From contig OY970153.1 of assembly GCA_963706385.1 (NCBI GenBank), positions 1,488,001 through 1,552,000 of the forward strand: a DNA stretch of 64,000 nt. Direction: 5' to 3'. Positions 44,996-54,054 of the stretch are shown here, piece after piece. The notes under the pieces were generated by a model. It saw only the letters and a program-made list of their open reading frames with translations. It searched no databases and had not been told where the DNA came from. A program made the translations under genes and the position numbers. This DNA comes from Poindextera sp963706385. Its GTDB lineage: Bacteria > Pseudomonadota > Alphaproteobacteria > Caulobacterales > Caulobacteraceae. The stretch's first letter is position 1. Every line of letters starts with the position of its first letter.

Positions 44996-45451
44996 ATGAA
45001 GAACCGCGAACAGGACCATACGCCGAACAAGCTTGACGTGGCGTTGGGCCTCAGAATCCGCCAGCGCCGCAAATCGCTGGGCGTGTCCCAGACCGCGCTC
45101 GCCGACGCGATCGGACTGACGTTTCAGCAGATCCAGAAATACGAACGCGGCTTCAATCGGGTGAGCTTCTCGCGCCTGGTGGACATCGCCCACGCGTTGA
45201 GCTGCCGGGTGATCGACCTGATCGGGGACCTCGACGACGCGAGCATCCCGCGGCCGCTGTTCCGCCAGGACACCGCGCACCTGCGCGAGTCCGGCGCGCC
45301 CGAGCTGCTGGCGGCCTACGCCGCCGCCCCGCCGACGCTGCGGCGCACCATCCTCAAGCTGGTGGTCGAGATCGCCAAGGACCAGCACGCGCGCCGGGAC
45401 GAAGACGGCGAAGGCGACGAAGGCGTCATCGCCAACGGCGGCGGCCACTGA
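44996..45451 (+). CDS. XRE-family transcriptional regulator
   Basis: A 151-aa protein with a Cro/C1-type HTH at residues 15-70 (LGLRIRQRRKSLGVSQTALADAIGLTFQQIQKYERGFNRVSFSRLVDIAHAL) and a helical C-terminal region of the kind found in many alphaproteobacterial XRE regulators. ATG at 44996 is favoured over a longer frame because it follows GGAGAAAGGA and the palindrome at 44942. Targets are unknown; autoregulation through the palindrome is likely. Confidence 0.88.
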   Translation: MKNREQDHTPNKLDVALGLRIRQRRKSLGVSQTALADAIGLTFQQIQKYERGFNRVSFSRLVDIAHALSCRVIDLIGDLDDASIPRPLFRQDTAHLRESGAPELLAAYAAAPPTLRRTILKLVVEIAKDQHARRDEDGEGDEGVIANGGGH

Positions 45452-45470
45452 GGCTGGCCGCGCGGCCCGA

Positions 45471-46295
45471 TCAGCCGGCGCCGCCCGGACGCGGGCGCAG
45501 CTTCAGGAACGCCGGATCGCGGAACGCATCGCCCTGGCTCAGCCGCGCGTGCAGGCCGGGCGCGGGCGGTCCCGCCGGGCCGGGCCGCTGGTCGTAATAG
45601 GCCCGCTCGCCGAAGAAGCGCAGGGTGAGCGTGCGCCGCCGCTGGCCCGGCCGGGTCGGCGCGCCGCCGTGCAGCGTGGCCGGGTGGAACAGCGCCACAT
45701 CGCCCGGCCGGCTGGCCCAGGAGACGATCTCGTAGGCGTCGCGGTCGGCCTCGATGTCCGGCAGGCGCGGCGCGGCGTCGGTCTGGTGCAACGGCGCGGT
45801 GTCGTCGTCGAGGGCGAACCTGGAGCCGTTGTACAGCACGCCCTGGTGCGAGCCGGGGATAAACTCCAGCGAGTCCGCCGCCTCCAAGGGATCGAAGGTG
45901 ATCCACATCACCGCCAGGTGCTCGCCCGCGACCGTGAGATAGGAGGAGTCCTGGTGCCAGGGCGTGCGCCGCGCCGCGCCGCCCTCCTTGAGGAACACCT
46001 GCTCGTACATGAACCAGACGTCCGGCGCGTCCCAGACGGCCGCGACCACGTCGGCGGCGCGGGAGGTTTCCAGCATCCGGCGGTAGGCGGTCAGGCAGTC
46101 GGGATTGCAGAGATCCTGGTAGAACACGCCGGCGCCGTGCTGGGGGATGCGCGAGGCGCCGGGTCCGGGGTGGGCCAGGCTCCACTCATAGGCCTTCAGC
46201 GCCGCGTCCATGGCCTGGGCGTCCAGCGCGCCGGGCAGGAACACCACCCCGTCGCGGCGATAGGCCTCGCGGGCCGCCGCGTAATCCAGAGCCAT
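45471..46295 (-). CDS. Phytanoyl-CoA dioxygenase family protein
   Basis: A 274-aa Fe(II)/2-oxoglutarate oxygenase of the PhyH family. The metal triad is HxD in TPWHQDSSYL (about residues 125-134) with a distal His in LFHPATLHGGAPTR. Substrates in this family range from branched acyl-CoAs to small amines. GGGGAGGA supports ATG 46295. The gene is divergent from a thioesterase gene, so an acyl-CoA-linked role is plausible but not shown. Confidence 0.88.
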   Translation of the reverse strand: MALDYAAAREAYRRDGVVFLPGALDAQAMDAALKAYEWSLAHPGPGASRIPQHGAGVFYQDLCNPDCLTAYRRMLETSRAADVVAAVWDAPDVWFMYEQVFLKEGGAARRTPWHQDSSYLTVAGEHLAVMWITFDPLEAADSLEFIPGSHQGVLYNGSRFALDDDTAPLHQTDAAPRLPDIEADRDAYEIVSWASRPGDVALFHPATLHGGAPTRPGQRRRTLTLRFFGERAYYDQRPGPAGPPAPGLHARLSQGDAFRDPAFLKLRPRPGGAG

Positions 46296-46369
46296 CCGAT
46301 TCCTCCCCTGCCCCGCGCCGGGCGCGAGGCCTCTTGCCACGCCGCCGTTTGATCGCCCATTTAAAGCCG

Positions 46370-47173
46370 ATGAGCGAGACCTTTCCAGACCTGCGCGCGA
46401 CGCACAATCCGCACCGCTGGTACCTGCCGCTGACCGACGCGGTGTGCGTCGGACCGGCGGGAAACAAGTTCATGTTCGGCGGCGTCGGCCTGGCCGCGGC
46501 GATCGGGGCGATGGAGCGGACCTGCGGGCGGCCGGTGATCTGGGCGACGGCGCAGTATCTGTCCTACGCCCGCCCGCCGTCGATCGTGGACTTCGATGTC
46601 TGGGTCCCGGTCCAGGGCCGGCACAACAGCCAGGCGCGAGTGATCGGCCACGTCGGCGACAAGGAGATCCTGACCGTCAACGCCGCCCTGGGCAGCCGGC
46701 CTACCGACATCTCCCGCCAGTGGCTGGTCGCGCCGCAGGTCCCGCCGCCCGAGGCCTGCCAGGTCGCGACCCACTGGCGAGGCGAGGATGACGACCTGCA
46801 CGCCCACCTTGAAATGCGCATCGCGCAGGGCCGCTGGGGCTGGTCGGAAGCCGGCCCGCCGGTCGACGACGGCCGGCTGATCATGTGGCTGAAGCCCAAG
46901 GCGGACCTGCCGATCGACGCCTCGATGCTGGCGATCATCGCCGACCATGTGCCGTCCGGCATCGGCAACGCCCTGGGCCTCTCGGGCGGCGGCAACAGCC
47001 TGGACAACACCATCCGCTTCGTCCGCATGGTCCCGACCGAGTGGGTGCTGTGCGAGGTGCGGATCAGCGGCATCCACGGCGGCTTCGGCCACGGGGCGAT
47101 GTACATGTTCGCCCAGAGCGGCGAGCTGATCGCCACCGCCAGCCAGTCGATGATCGTGCGGGTGCACGGCTAG
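46370..47173 (+). CDS. Acyl-CoA thioesterase family protein
   Basis: A 267-aa protein with two hotdog-like halves of the thioesterase-like (TesB/4HBT_3) family; GGVGLAAAIGAMERTCGRPVIWATAQYLSYARPPSIVDFDVWV is the typical first half. It resembles the thioesterase at 59670 in size and architecture. It precedes the HpaB-like gene by 150 bp on the same strand. Confidence 0.78.
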   Translation: MSETFPDLRATHNPHRWYLPLTDAVCVGPAGNKFMFGGVGLAAAIGAMERTCGRPVIWATAQYLSYARPPSIVDFDVWVPVQGRHNSQARVIGHVGDKEILTVNAALGSRPTDISRQWLVAPQVPPPEACQVATHWRGEDDDLHAHLEMRIAQGRWGWSEAGPPVDDGRLIMWLKPKADLPIDASMLAIIADHVPSGIGNALGLSGGGNSLDNTIRFVRMVPTEWVLCEVRISGIHGGFGHGAMYMFAQSGELIATASQSMIVRVHG

Positions 47174-47324
47174 TCGGCCAAACCCTGGTCGCGCAGGCGG
47201 ACTGGAGCCAACTCGAAAAACCTTGCGCCCGCCGCCGCATGGGGTAGCGAAGAGCCGCACAACACTGTTTTCTGAGCGCCATGAGCGCAAGCGCCCGAAG
47301 CGGCGAGACAGATGGAGGAAACCG

Positions 47325-48755
47325 ATGGGCCTGAAGACCCCCGCTGAGTACATCGCCAGCCTGAACGACGGCCGCGTCACCTACTGGGACGGCGAGCGGA
47401 TCGACGACATCACCACCCACCCGAAATTCCGCGTGCCGATCGCGGTGGCCGCCCGGGACTACGACCACGCCAGCCCCGAACGCGCCGAGGTGATGACCTA
47501 CGAGACCGAAAAGGGCGAGCGCGCCCACCGTGTGTTCCAGATTCCGCGCACCGAAGAGCACCTGACCAAGCGCGTCGAGATGATGCACGAGATGTCCATC
47601 GTCGGCGGGGTCACCGGGGTGATGATGGCGCTGATGAGCGTCAAGGACGCGGTGGCCGAGGTCAATCCGCGGTACGCCGCCAACATCGAGCGCATGTACC
47701 GCTATGTGCGCGACAACGACCTGCGCGCCGCCGAGGTGATCACCGATCCCAAGGGCGACCGATCCCGCCGCGCCCACGAGCAGGATGATCCCGACCTCTA
47801 TGTCCGCATCGTCAAGCGCACGGACGAGGGCATCGTGGTGCGCGGCGCCAAGCTGCACATCTCCGCCGCCTCGCTGGTGCACGAACTGGTGGTGATGCCG
47901 ACCAAGGGCATGCGCCAGGACGAGACCGACTATGCGGTGTCCTTCTCGGTGCCGGTGAACACGCTTGGCGTGAAGATCATCAACCGCAGCTTCGCCCCGG
48001 CGGAGCTGAACGCATTCGACTATCCGGCCAGCGCCCACCACTCGATGCCCGAGGGCTTCGTGATCTTCGACGACGTCTTCGTGCCGTGGGATCGGGTGTT
48101 CCTGGCCGGCGAGGTGCAGCTCGCCTCGCGTTTGGCGCAATCCCTGGGCCTTTGGGAAAGAACGGGCGGCTTGGTGGGCGCGGTCGGCTCGTCCAAGCTG
48201 TTCGTCGGCCTGGCGCAGCTGATCAGCGAAATGCAGGGCAAGGACCGCGACGCCCACGTCCAGAGCACCATCGCCGAACTGATCTGCTACCACGAGATGC
48301 TCAAGATGGCCCTCGACTACGCCTTGCGCCACTATGAGGTCACGCCGAGCGGCATGATCCACCCCAACGTCCTGGCGGTGAACGCGTCGAAATACTACTA
48401 CGCCGCCAACTACCACGACTCGGTCAAGTACCTGCAGGATCTGTGCGGCGGCCTCGTCGTCACCCTGCCGACCGAGTCCGACCTGCGCAACGAGGAGAGC
48501 GGCCGCTATATCCGCAAGTACCTGAAGACCAAGTCGAACGTGGACGTCGAAACCCGCATGCGGCTCTACAACCTGGTCCGCGACATGACCGCCGACGCCT
48601 ATGGCGGCTGGCACCTGGTGGTGGCGCTGCAGGCCGGCGGCGGGCTGTCCGCCCAGCGCACGATGATGAACCGCATCTTCGACATGGCCGGCGCGCGGGA
48701 GATGGCCCTGGCCGCGGCCGGCGTGAAGCCCGCGGTGGCGCAGGCGGCGGAATAG
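47325..48755 (+). CDS. HpaB/4-hydroxybutyryl-CoA dehydratase-superfamily protein
   Basis: A 476-aa protein of the 4-hydroxyphenylacetate 3-hydroxylase (HpaB) superfamily; GDRSRRAHEQDDPDLYVRIVKRTDEGIVVRGAKLH is the family core. The related 4-hydroxybutyryl-CoA dehydratase needs three Cys and one His for a [4Fe-4S] cluster. The corresponding segments here (HEMSIVGGVTGVMMAL and WERTGGLVGAVGSSK) lack them. A reduced-flavin-dependent hydroxylase is therefore likelier than a dehydratase. No flavin reductase is encoded next to it. GGAGGAAACCG precedes ATG 47325. Confidence 0.82.
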   Translation: MGLKTPAEYIASLNDGRVTYWDGERIDDITTHPKFRVPIAVAARDYDHASPERAEVMTYETEKGERAHRVFQIPRTEEHLTKRVEMMHEMSIVGGVTGVMMALMSVKDAVAEVNPRYAANIERMYRYVRDNDLRAAEVITDPKGDRSRRAHEQDDPDLYVRIVKRTDEGIVVRGAKLHISAASLVHELVVMPTKGMRQDETDYAVSFSVPVNTLGVKIINRSFAPAELNAFDYPASAHHSMPEGFVIFDDVFVPWDRVFLAGEVQLASRLAQSLGLWERTGGLVGAVGSSKLFVGLAQLISEMQGKDRDAHVQSTIAELICYHEMLKMALDYALRHYEVTPSGMIHPNVLAVNASKYYYAANYHDSVKYLQDLCGGLVVTLPTESDLRNEESGRYIRKYLKTKSNVDVETRMRLYNLVRDMTADAYGGWHLVVALQAGGGLSAQRTMMNRIFDMAGAREMALAAAGVKPAVAQAAE

Positions 48756-48784
48756 TCTTAGCTGCGGCGGCGTCCGGCGGGCCG

Positions 48785-49165
48785 ATGAAGTCCGTCGCGG
48801 TCCTGTGCGCGGCCGGGGCGCTGCTCGCGGCCGGCTGTTCGCCGCCAAACGCCGCCAACCGGCCGCCGAGCCCGGCGGCGATCGCCCGCGCGGCCAGCCT
48901 GACGCCGGCCGACCCGCGCCTGGCCGGGCTCTACGCCAGGACCTGCCGCGCCTGTCACGGCGCCCCGGGGACCGGCGCGCCGCTGGCCGGCGACCGCGCG
49001 GCGTGGGACGCGCGCTGGGCCAAGGGCCTGCCGGCCTTGACGACCAGCGTCGTCGGCGGGTTCAAGGCCATGCCGGCCGGGGGTCAGTGCTTCGCCTGCG
49101 CGCCGGATGACTATCGCGGCTTGATCCGGTTTATGGCCGGGCGGGACGCCAAGGGCTCCGGTTAG
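48785..49165 (+). CDS. Lipoprotein c-type cytochrome (c5-like)
   Basis: A 126-aa cytochrome with a lipobox (LLAAGC, Cys18) and one haem site CRACH (about residues 54-58). The second half keeps an axial Met in AMPAGG and the Cys pair CFAC seen in c5-type cytochromes. It is anchored in a membrane and periplasm-facing. The FAD oxidoreductase gene follows by 27 bp and may pass electrons to it. Confidence 0.87.
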   Translation: MKSVAVLCAAGALLAAGCSPPNAANRPPSPAAIARAASLTPADPRLAGLYARTCRACHGAPGTGAPLAGDRAAWDARWAKGLPALTTSVVGGFKAMPAGGQCFACAPDDYRGLIRFMAGRDAKGSG

Positions 49166-49192
49166 GACCAGAACGGCTCGGAGGACGCGCCC

Positions 49193-50590
49193 ATGCTATC
49201 CAGACGAACGTTGATGACCGGCGCCGCCGCGGTCGGCCTGGCCGGCGCCGGGGCGGTCGGCTATCGGCTCTGGCGCGACCGCGAGCCGCCCAGCCCGTCG
49301 ACGCAAGACGCCGCGGGCCGGCTCTTGTGGCGCAATTGGTCGGGGTTGCAGAACGCCTATCCGACCGCGCGGGCCGCGCCCGCGTCGGAGGCCGAACTCG
49401 CCGGCCTGATGCGCTCGGCCGCCGCCCCGATCCGCCCGGTCGGCGCCGGCCATTCCTTCACCGCCTTGTGCCCCACCGACGGGACGCTGGTCAGCCTCGA
49501 TGCGATGAGCGGCGTGATCGGCTACGATCCCGGACTGTATCAGGCGAGCGTCTGGGCGGGCGCGCGGCTGGGCGAACTGGGCCCCGCCCTGGCCGCGATC
49601 GGCCAGGAGATGCCCAATCTGCCGGACATCAACAAGCAGTCGCTGGCCGGGGCGATCGCCACGGGCACCCACGGCACCGGCCTGGGCTTCAAAGCGCTGC
49701 ACGGCGAGGTCCTGGCCTTCCGGCTGATCACGCCTTCGGGCGAGACGATCGACTGCGACGCCGACACCCGCCCCGAGATCTACGCCGCCGCCCGCGTCGG
49801 CCTGGGCGCGTTCGGGATCATCACCCGCGCGACGCTGCAGAACCGGCCGTTGAAGCGAATCCTCAAGCGGGTCGAGTTGCGCGACGCCGAAGATCTCTAC
49901 GCCGACTGGCCGGCGCTGCAGCGCCAGCACCGCAACGTCGAATTCTACGTCATCCCGTTCACCGGCAAGGCCGCCCTGATCACCGCCGACGAAACCGCCG
50001 AGCCGGTGCGGCCGCGCGGGCCCGACGTCGAGACCAGAACGCTGATGGACCTGAAGACTCTGCGCGACCTGTTCGGCTTCGCCCCGCCGATCCGCCGCGC
50101 GGTGGCCCAGGCGCTGATGGCCCACATCCCGCCCGAGGTGATGGTCGACGACGGCTGGAAGCTGCTCTCCAACGAACGGCCGATCCGGTTCAACGAGATG
50201 GAGTTCCACCTGCCGCGCGAGGAACAGATCCCCGCGCTGAAACAGGTCGTCGCCGCGATCGAGGCCCACCGAAGCGACGTCTTCTTCCCGATCGAAGTCC
50301 GCGTCATCGAGGCGGACGACGCCTGGCTCTCGCCGTTCTACCAGCGCCCGTCCGGATCGGTGGCGGTGCACGCCTACTACAAGGACGATCACCAATTCCT
50401 GTTCGACCTGGTCGAGCCGATCCTGCGCCGGCATGGCGGGCGACCGCACTGGGGCAAGCTGAACTCGCTGAAGGCCGCCGATTTCGCCGCCCTCTATCCG
50501 CGCTGGAAGGACGCCGCCGAGGCGCGCCGGGCGCTGGATCCCGCGGGGCGCATGCTCAATCCGTATCTGCGCGGCCTGTTCGCCGCCTGA
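49193..50590 (+). CDS. FAD-linked lactone oxidase-like protein
   Basis: A 465-aa vanillyl-alcohol-oxidase-fold flavoprotein resembling D-arabinono-1,4-lactone and L-gulonolactone oxidases. It has a twin-arginine-like export signal (SRRTLMTGAAAVGLAGAGAVG), the FAD-binding segment RPVGAGHSFTALCPTDGTLVSL (about 82-103), TGTHGTG, and the ALO-type end HWGKLNSLKAADFAALYPRW. Adjacency to a cytochrome c suggests it acts as a periplasmic dehydrogenase rather than an O2-using oxidase. The sugar or lactone substrate is unknown. Confidence 0.85.
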   Translation: MLSRRTLMTGAAAVGLAGAGAVGYRLWRDREPPSPSTQDAAGRLLWRNWSGLQNAYPTARAAPASEAELAGLMRSAAAPIRPVGAGHSFTALCPTDGTLVSLDAMSGVIGYDPGLYQASVWAGARLGELGPALAAIGQEMPNLPDINKQSLAGAIATGTHGTGLGFKALHGEVLAFRLITPSGETIDCDADTRPEIYAAARVGLGAFGIITRATLQNRPLKRILKRVELRDAEDLYADWPALQRQHRNVEFYVIPFTGKAALITADETAEPVRPRGPDVETRTLMDLKTLRDLFGFAPPIRRAVAQALMAHIPPEVMVDDGWKLLSNERPIRFNEMEFHLPREEQIPALKQVVAAIEAHRSDVFFPIEVRVIEADDAWLSPFYQRPSGSVAVHAYYKDDHQFLFDLVEPILRRHGGRPHWGKLNSLKAADFAALYPRWKDAAEARRALDPAGRMLNPYLRGLFAA

Positions 50591-50755
50591 CGCGTCGGTG
50601 TTCCAGCCCCGCGTTTACCAAACGGTTCCGGTCGGCGGGGTAGTATCCTTCGGTGACGGGGCGGGCTCGCGTCCGCTCGGCGCTCACCGCCAGGAAAGGC
50701 CGGACCGCTGGAACCGCTATCGAATCCGCCGCCACCCGCCGGCCGCCTTTCGCTG

Positions 50756-51499
50756 GTGATGCCGATGGCCGGCGTCGGCTCTCGCTTCTCCCGCGAGGGC
50801 TGCGCGACCCCCAAGCCGCTGATCCGGCTGCGGGGCCAGCCGCTGTTCGTCTGGGCGGTCGAGAGCGTGCGCCAAGCCGCGCCGGTCGGCGAGATGATCT
50901 TCGTGGTGCTGTCCGAACACATCCGCGACCACGCCATCGACGTGGCGATCGGCGAGCGTTATCCGGACGCGCGGCTGCTGGTGCTGGACGCGGTCACCGA
51001 TGGCGCGGCGCAGACCGCGGCCCTGGGCGTGGCGGAGCTGCGGGGCGGCGGCCCGTTCGCGCTCAACGATTGCGACCACGCCTTCCGTCCGCGCGACCTG
51101 CCGGCCCTGGTCGCCGGGCTGGAGGCCGGCGCGGCGGGCGGCTTGCTCGGCTTTGCCTCGTCGAGCCCAGCCTATTCCTACGTCCGGCTGAACCCGGCTG
51201 GCGAGGTGGTCCAGACCGCCGAGAAAAAGGTCATCGGCCCCTACGCCATCGCCGGCTGCCACCTGTTCGCCGATCCGGCCGACTTCCTCGCCCGGTTCGC
51301 GCTCCATCGGCGGGACTGTCCCTATCCGGAGCTGTGCGTCAGCGGCCTCTACGACGCCATGGCGCGCGAGGGGGCCAAGGTGCTGTTCCAGCCGCTCGAT
51401 CGGCACGTCTCGTTCGGCGCGCCGGATGAGCTGGCCAAGGTCGGAGAAGACGATCTGGCCTTCCTCGCCACGCCGACGCCGGGCGCGGCCCGCGGCTAG
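50756..51499 (+). CDS. Sugar-phosphate nucleotidyltransferase-like protein
   Basis: A 247-aa protein with the NTP-transferase signature at its very N-terminus (MPMAGVGSRFSREGCATPKPLIRLRGQPL) and later acidic metal-binding residues (FALNDCDHAF). The start is uncertain: GTG at 50756 is the first usable codon, although AGGAAAGG around 50692 hints at an earlier, non-standard start. The nucleotide-sugar product is unknown. Confidence 0.75.
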   Translation: MMPMAGVGSRFSREGCATPKPLIRLRGQPLFVWAVESVRQAAPVGEMIFVVLSEHIRDHAIDVAIGERYPDARLLVLDAVTDGAAQTAALGVAELRGGGPFALNDCDHAFRPRDLPALVAGLEAGAAGGLLGFASSSPAYSYVRLNPAGEVVQTAEKKVIGPYAIAGCHLFADPADFLARFALHRRDCPYPELCVSGLYDAMAREGAKVLFQPLDRHVSFGAPDELAKVGEDDLAFLATPTPGAARG

Positions 51500-51646
51500 A
51501 GCGCGTTCGATCTGAATCAGGCGAACGACTGAATTTTTCTCACCCCGGGCGCCTTCCCCTCGCGCGCGGCGGGCTTTATCTAAGCCTCGCGTCGGCCCCG
51601 ATCCTCGCGCGCGGGCCGTCGCGATCACTCGCCGACCAGGACGATC

Positions 51647-52000
51647 ATGAGTCAATTCAAGCCGGCCAATTTCGCCGAACGCCTTTCTGCGGCCGCCGAG
51701 GCCAGGAAGGCCCAGCTCGCCCGCTTCAAGCCCAAACCCGCCGTTCCCGCGCCTGAATTCGTCAGCCGGCAGGCCCGCCTCGAAGCCGAACGCGAAGCGG
51801 TTCGCCAGGCCCGCAAGGTCGAGCGCGAGGCCGCCAAGGCCGCTCGCGCTCTTTCGGCCGAGGCCGAGCGCCAGCGCGCGTTGGAAACCGAGGAGGCCGC
51901 GCTGGAGGCCAAGCGCAACGAGCGGCGCGAACGCAAATCGGCGATGAAGACCGACGCCCAGGCCCGCCGGGCCGCCCGGCTCGCCGCCTACGCGAAATAG
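51647..52000 (+). CDS. DUF6481-like highly helical basic protein
   Basis: A 117-aa protein made of Ala/Arg/Glu-rich helix (AEREAVRQARKVEREAAKAARALSAEAERQRALETEEAALEAKRNERRERKSAMK), after a short FKPANFAERLSAAAEARKAQL head. It matches small alphaproteobacterial DUF6481 proteins in pattern. It could be a nucleic-acid-binding coiled coil. AGGACGATC precedes the ATG. Confidence 0.7.
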   Translation: MSQFKPANFAERLSAAAEARKAQLARFKPKPAVPAPEFVSRQARLEAEREAVRQARKVEREAAKAARALSAEAERQRALETEEAALEAKRNERRERKSAMKTDAQARRAARLAAYAK

Positions 52001-52045
52001 CCGCCTAGAACTTCGCCCGGCTGCGATGAATCGATTGTTTTTCCC

Positions 52046-52157
52046 CGCTCATCCCGGCGAATGCCGGGAACCAGATCCTATGGCGCGATTTTCCGGCGTT
52101 AAGGTCGGCTAGACACCCGCTTTGTCATCTGGATCCCGGCATTCGCCGGGACGAGCG
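52046..52157. repeat. REP doublet with 31-bp arms
   Basis: Arms at 52046-52076 and 52127-52157 are inverted copies of CGCTC(A/G)TCCCGGCGAATGC...CCAGAT, with two mismatches over 31 bp. It is the same family as the doublet at 14679 and lies between two convergent genes. The remaining intergenic DNA (52001-52207) shows nothing else. Confidence 0.75.
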
Positions 52158-52207
52158 AACTGGGGATGAACCAACTTGAGCCGGCTGTGTTCTAACCCCG
52201 CCCGGGC

Positions 52208-54034
52208 TCAGGCCCGCCCGGCCAGCAGCCCGTGCATCGCCTCGCAGAACAGCCGCTCGTCTCCGGCATGGACGGTCCGGTCGAGGTCGATCTCGCGGAC
52301 GATCCGGCGGCATTGCGCCCGCCAGTCCGCGTCGTCGATCAGGCGCACCGCGGCGGCGATGTAATCCTCCAGGCTGGCCGCGGCCAGCGCGTCCGGCAGC
52401 CCGAGCCGGCGGAAGATCGCCACGTCCGCGTGGGCGTGCGCCTCCTCGCCGTCGAGGCAGACGCCCGGCGCGCCCATGATCATCGCGTCGATGATGCTGT
52501 TCATGTTGCCGTACGGGAACGGGCAGAGAAAGAAGGCGCAGTCGCCGAGCCGCTCCAGGTAGGTCGACCTTAAGGTCTCGGCATGGACCACCGCGCCCGG
52601 CAGGACGCGCCGGACCTCCTGGTCCAGGTAGTGGTGGGCGAGCCCCACCGCGGCGAGCGGAAAGAAGTGGAACTCCACCGGCCGGCTCGCGCGCGCGGCG
52701 ATCTCGGCCAGGGCCTTCAGGAAGGGCGCGTTGAGCTTCATCACCGAGGCGGGAACCGCGATCCGCAGAACGCCCCGGTCCTCCTCGGCGACGGGCGGCC
52801 GCGGCGGGCTGGCGGGCTCGCCCGGCGCCGGCGCGGCGTAGGGCATGGCCCGCGCCGGCAGGCGCAGCACCGCCTCGCTGAAGCGGTCCTCCGCGCCGAC
52901 GAAGTCGTCGGGCAGGATCACCTGGTCGATCACCGGGCTCATGGTCGTGGCGGTGTGGCCGAAGGAGACGCATTGGACCGGCGCCAGGCGCAGCGAGGCC
53001 AGGGCGATCACATGGTTGGACATGCCGACGCCGAGGTGGAAGACGATGTCGGGCGCGCGCTCGAGGATCTCGCGGGCCGCGGCGCTCGCGCTGTCGATCA
53101 GCTCGCCGGGCGGAAAGACGATCAACTCGTCGAACAGGGCGCGGGCCGGCTCGTCGGTCCGCTCGCCGTAGGCCACCCCGATCACCTCGAACCGCTCGCG
53201 CAGCGAGCGCACGGCGCGCGAGTGGGTGCGGAACACCGAATGGCCGGCGCGGAAGTGCTCGGCCACCACCACGATCCTCGGCCGCGCCCGCCTGGGCGGC
53301 GCCTGCGCCATCTCGCGCGCGCCGGCGGCCAGCAGGACCTTCCGCATCTGGGCGATCAGATCGGCCTTGATCCGGTGCTTGCCGGGCCCGGCGGCGTAGC
53401 TGCAATGCATGTAGACTTCGGCCGCATAGGCCAGGCGGATGCGCCCGAGGGTGACCGCGTCCAGCCGGCCCGGCAGCCAATCGAGTAGGCGCTCGCGAAA
53501 GGCGCAGGCGCGCTCGGTGACGCAGCAGCGGGCCGACAGGTAGCCGAGCGCGGCGACCACCGTCGCGCCCGGATTGGCGGCGAAACATTCGTCGAGGTTG
53601 ATCTCCAGCGTCGAGGAGGGACTGAAGATCACCAGGAACTTGATCAGGGCCGAGCCGGCGAGCCGCCACTGTCCGACGGGCGCGGCGCTCAGACGGGCGA
53701 GCAGGTGGGCGCTGGTTTGAAAACCGCCGAGCGCGAACATCATGTCGCTCCAGCGGTGGTGGATGAACAAGAGCTCGACCGACGCGGCGTCGATCGTCAC
53801 ATTGGGCAGGGTCAACAGATCGCCGAAGGCGGCGGCGAAGCGGGTGGCGAAGCGGACGTGCAGATCCCTCGGCCCGACGCCGGCGATCGGGGCGCCGAAA
53901 TCGATCCCGTTCAGCCCGCCCATCAACTCGTCGATCGCGCGCAGGATGCGAAGAGCCTCGTTCACCGCGGCGTCGGTCTCCCGGGCCGCCACATGGCGTT
54001 CAAGGGCGGCCAGCGACGGCGGCGACTGCGTCAT
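52208..54034 (-). CDS. GT41/HMW1C-like cytosolic glycosyltransferase
   Basis: A 608-aa protein. Its C-terminal part resembles HMW1C/OGT-type (GT41) glycosyltransferases: CVSFGHTATTMSPVIDQVILPDDFVG (about 375-400) and FFLCPFPYGNMNSIIDAMIMGAPGVCLDG (about 500-528) correspond to the nucleotide-sugar site. The N-terminal half is helical without clear TPRs. HMW1C enzymes glycosylate Asn of adhesins, while the Caulobacter FlmG enzyme glycosylates flagellin. A surface or flagellar protein target is plausible. No adhesin gene is adjacent. Confidence 0.75.
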   Translation of the reverse strand: MTQSPPSLAALERHVAARETDAAVNEALRILRAIDELMGGLNGIDFGAPIAGVGPRDLHVRFATRFAAAFGDLLTLPNVTIDAASVELLFIHHRWSDMMFALGGFQTSAHLLARLSAAPVGQWRLAGSALIKFLVIFSPSSTLEINLDECFAANPGATVVAALGYLSARCCVTERACAFRERLLDWLPGRLDAVTLGRIRLAYAAEVYMHCSYAAGPGKHRIKADLIAQMRKVLLAAGAREMAQAPPRRARPRIVVVAEHFRAGHSVFRTHSRAVRSLRERFEVIGVAYGERTDEPARALFDELIVFPPGELIDSASAAAREILERAPDIVFHLGVGMSNHVIALASLRLAPVQCVSFGHTATTMSPVIDQVILPDDFVGAEDRFSEAVLRLPARAMPYAAPAPGEPASPPRPPVAEEDRGVLRIAVPASVMKLNAPFLKALAEIAARASRPVEFHFFPLAAVGLAHHYLDQEVRRVLPGAVVHAETLRSTYLERLGDCAFFLCPFPYGNMNSIIDAMIMGAPGVCLDGEEAHAHADVAIFRRLGLPDALAAASLEDYIAAAVRLIDDADWRAQCRRIVREIDLDRTVHAGDERLFCEAMHGLLAGRA

Positions 54035-54054
54035 CTCGGCGCCGGCGGCGGGGT

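Noticed and set aside
47325..48755. 4-hydroxybutyryl-CoA dehydratase call
   Set aside because: The cysteines and histidine that bind its [4Fe-4S] cluster are absent at the aligned segments.
47064..48848. Minus-strand 594-codon frame opposite the HpaB-like gene
   Set aside because: Biased composition typical of the reverse frame of a high-GC gene; it has no motif.
51500..51540. Half of a palindromic repeat after the nucleotidyltransferase-like gene (GCGTTCGATCTGAATCAGGCGAACG)
   Set aside because: Only one short, imperfect hairpin is present, too little to assign it to either repeat family.
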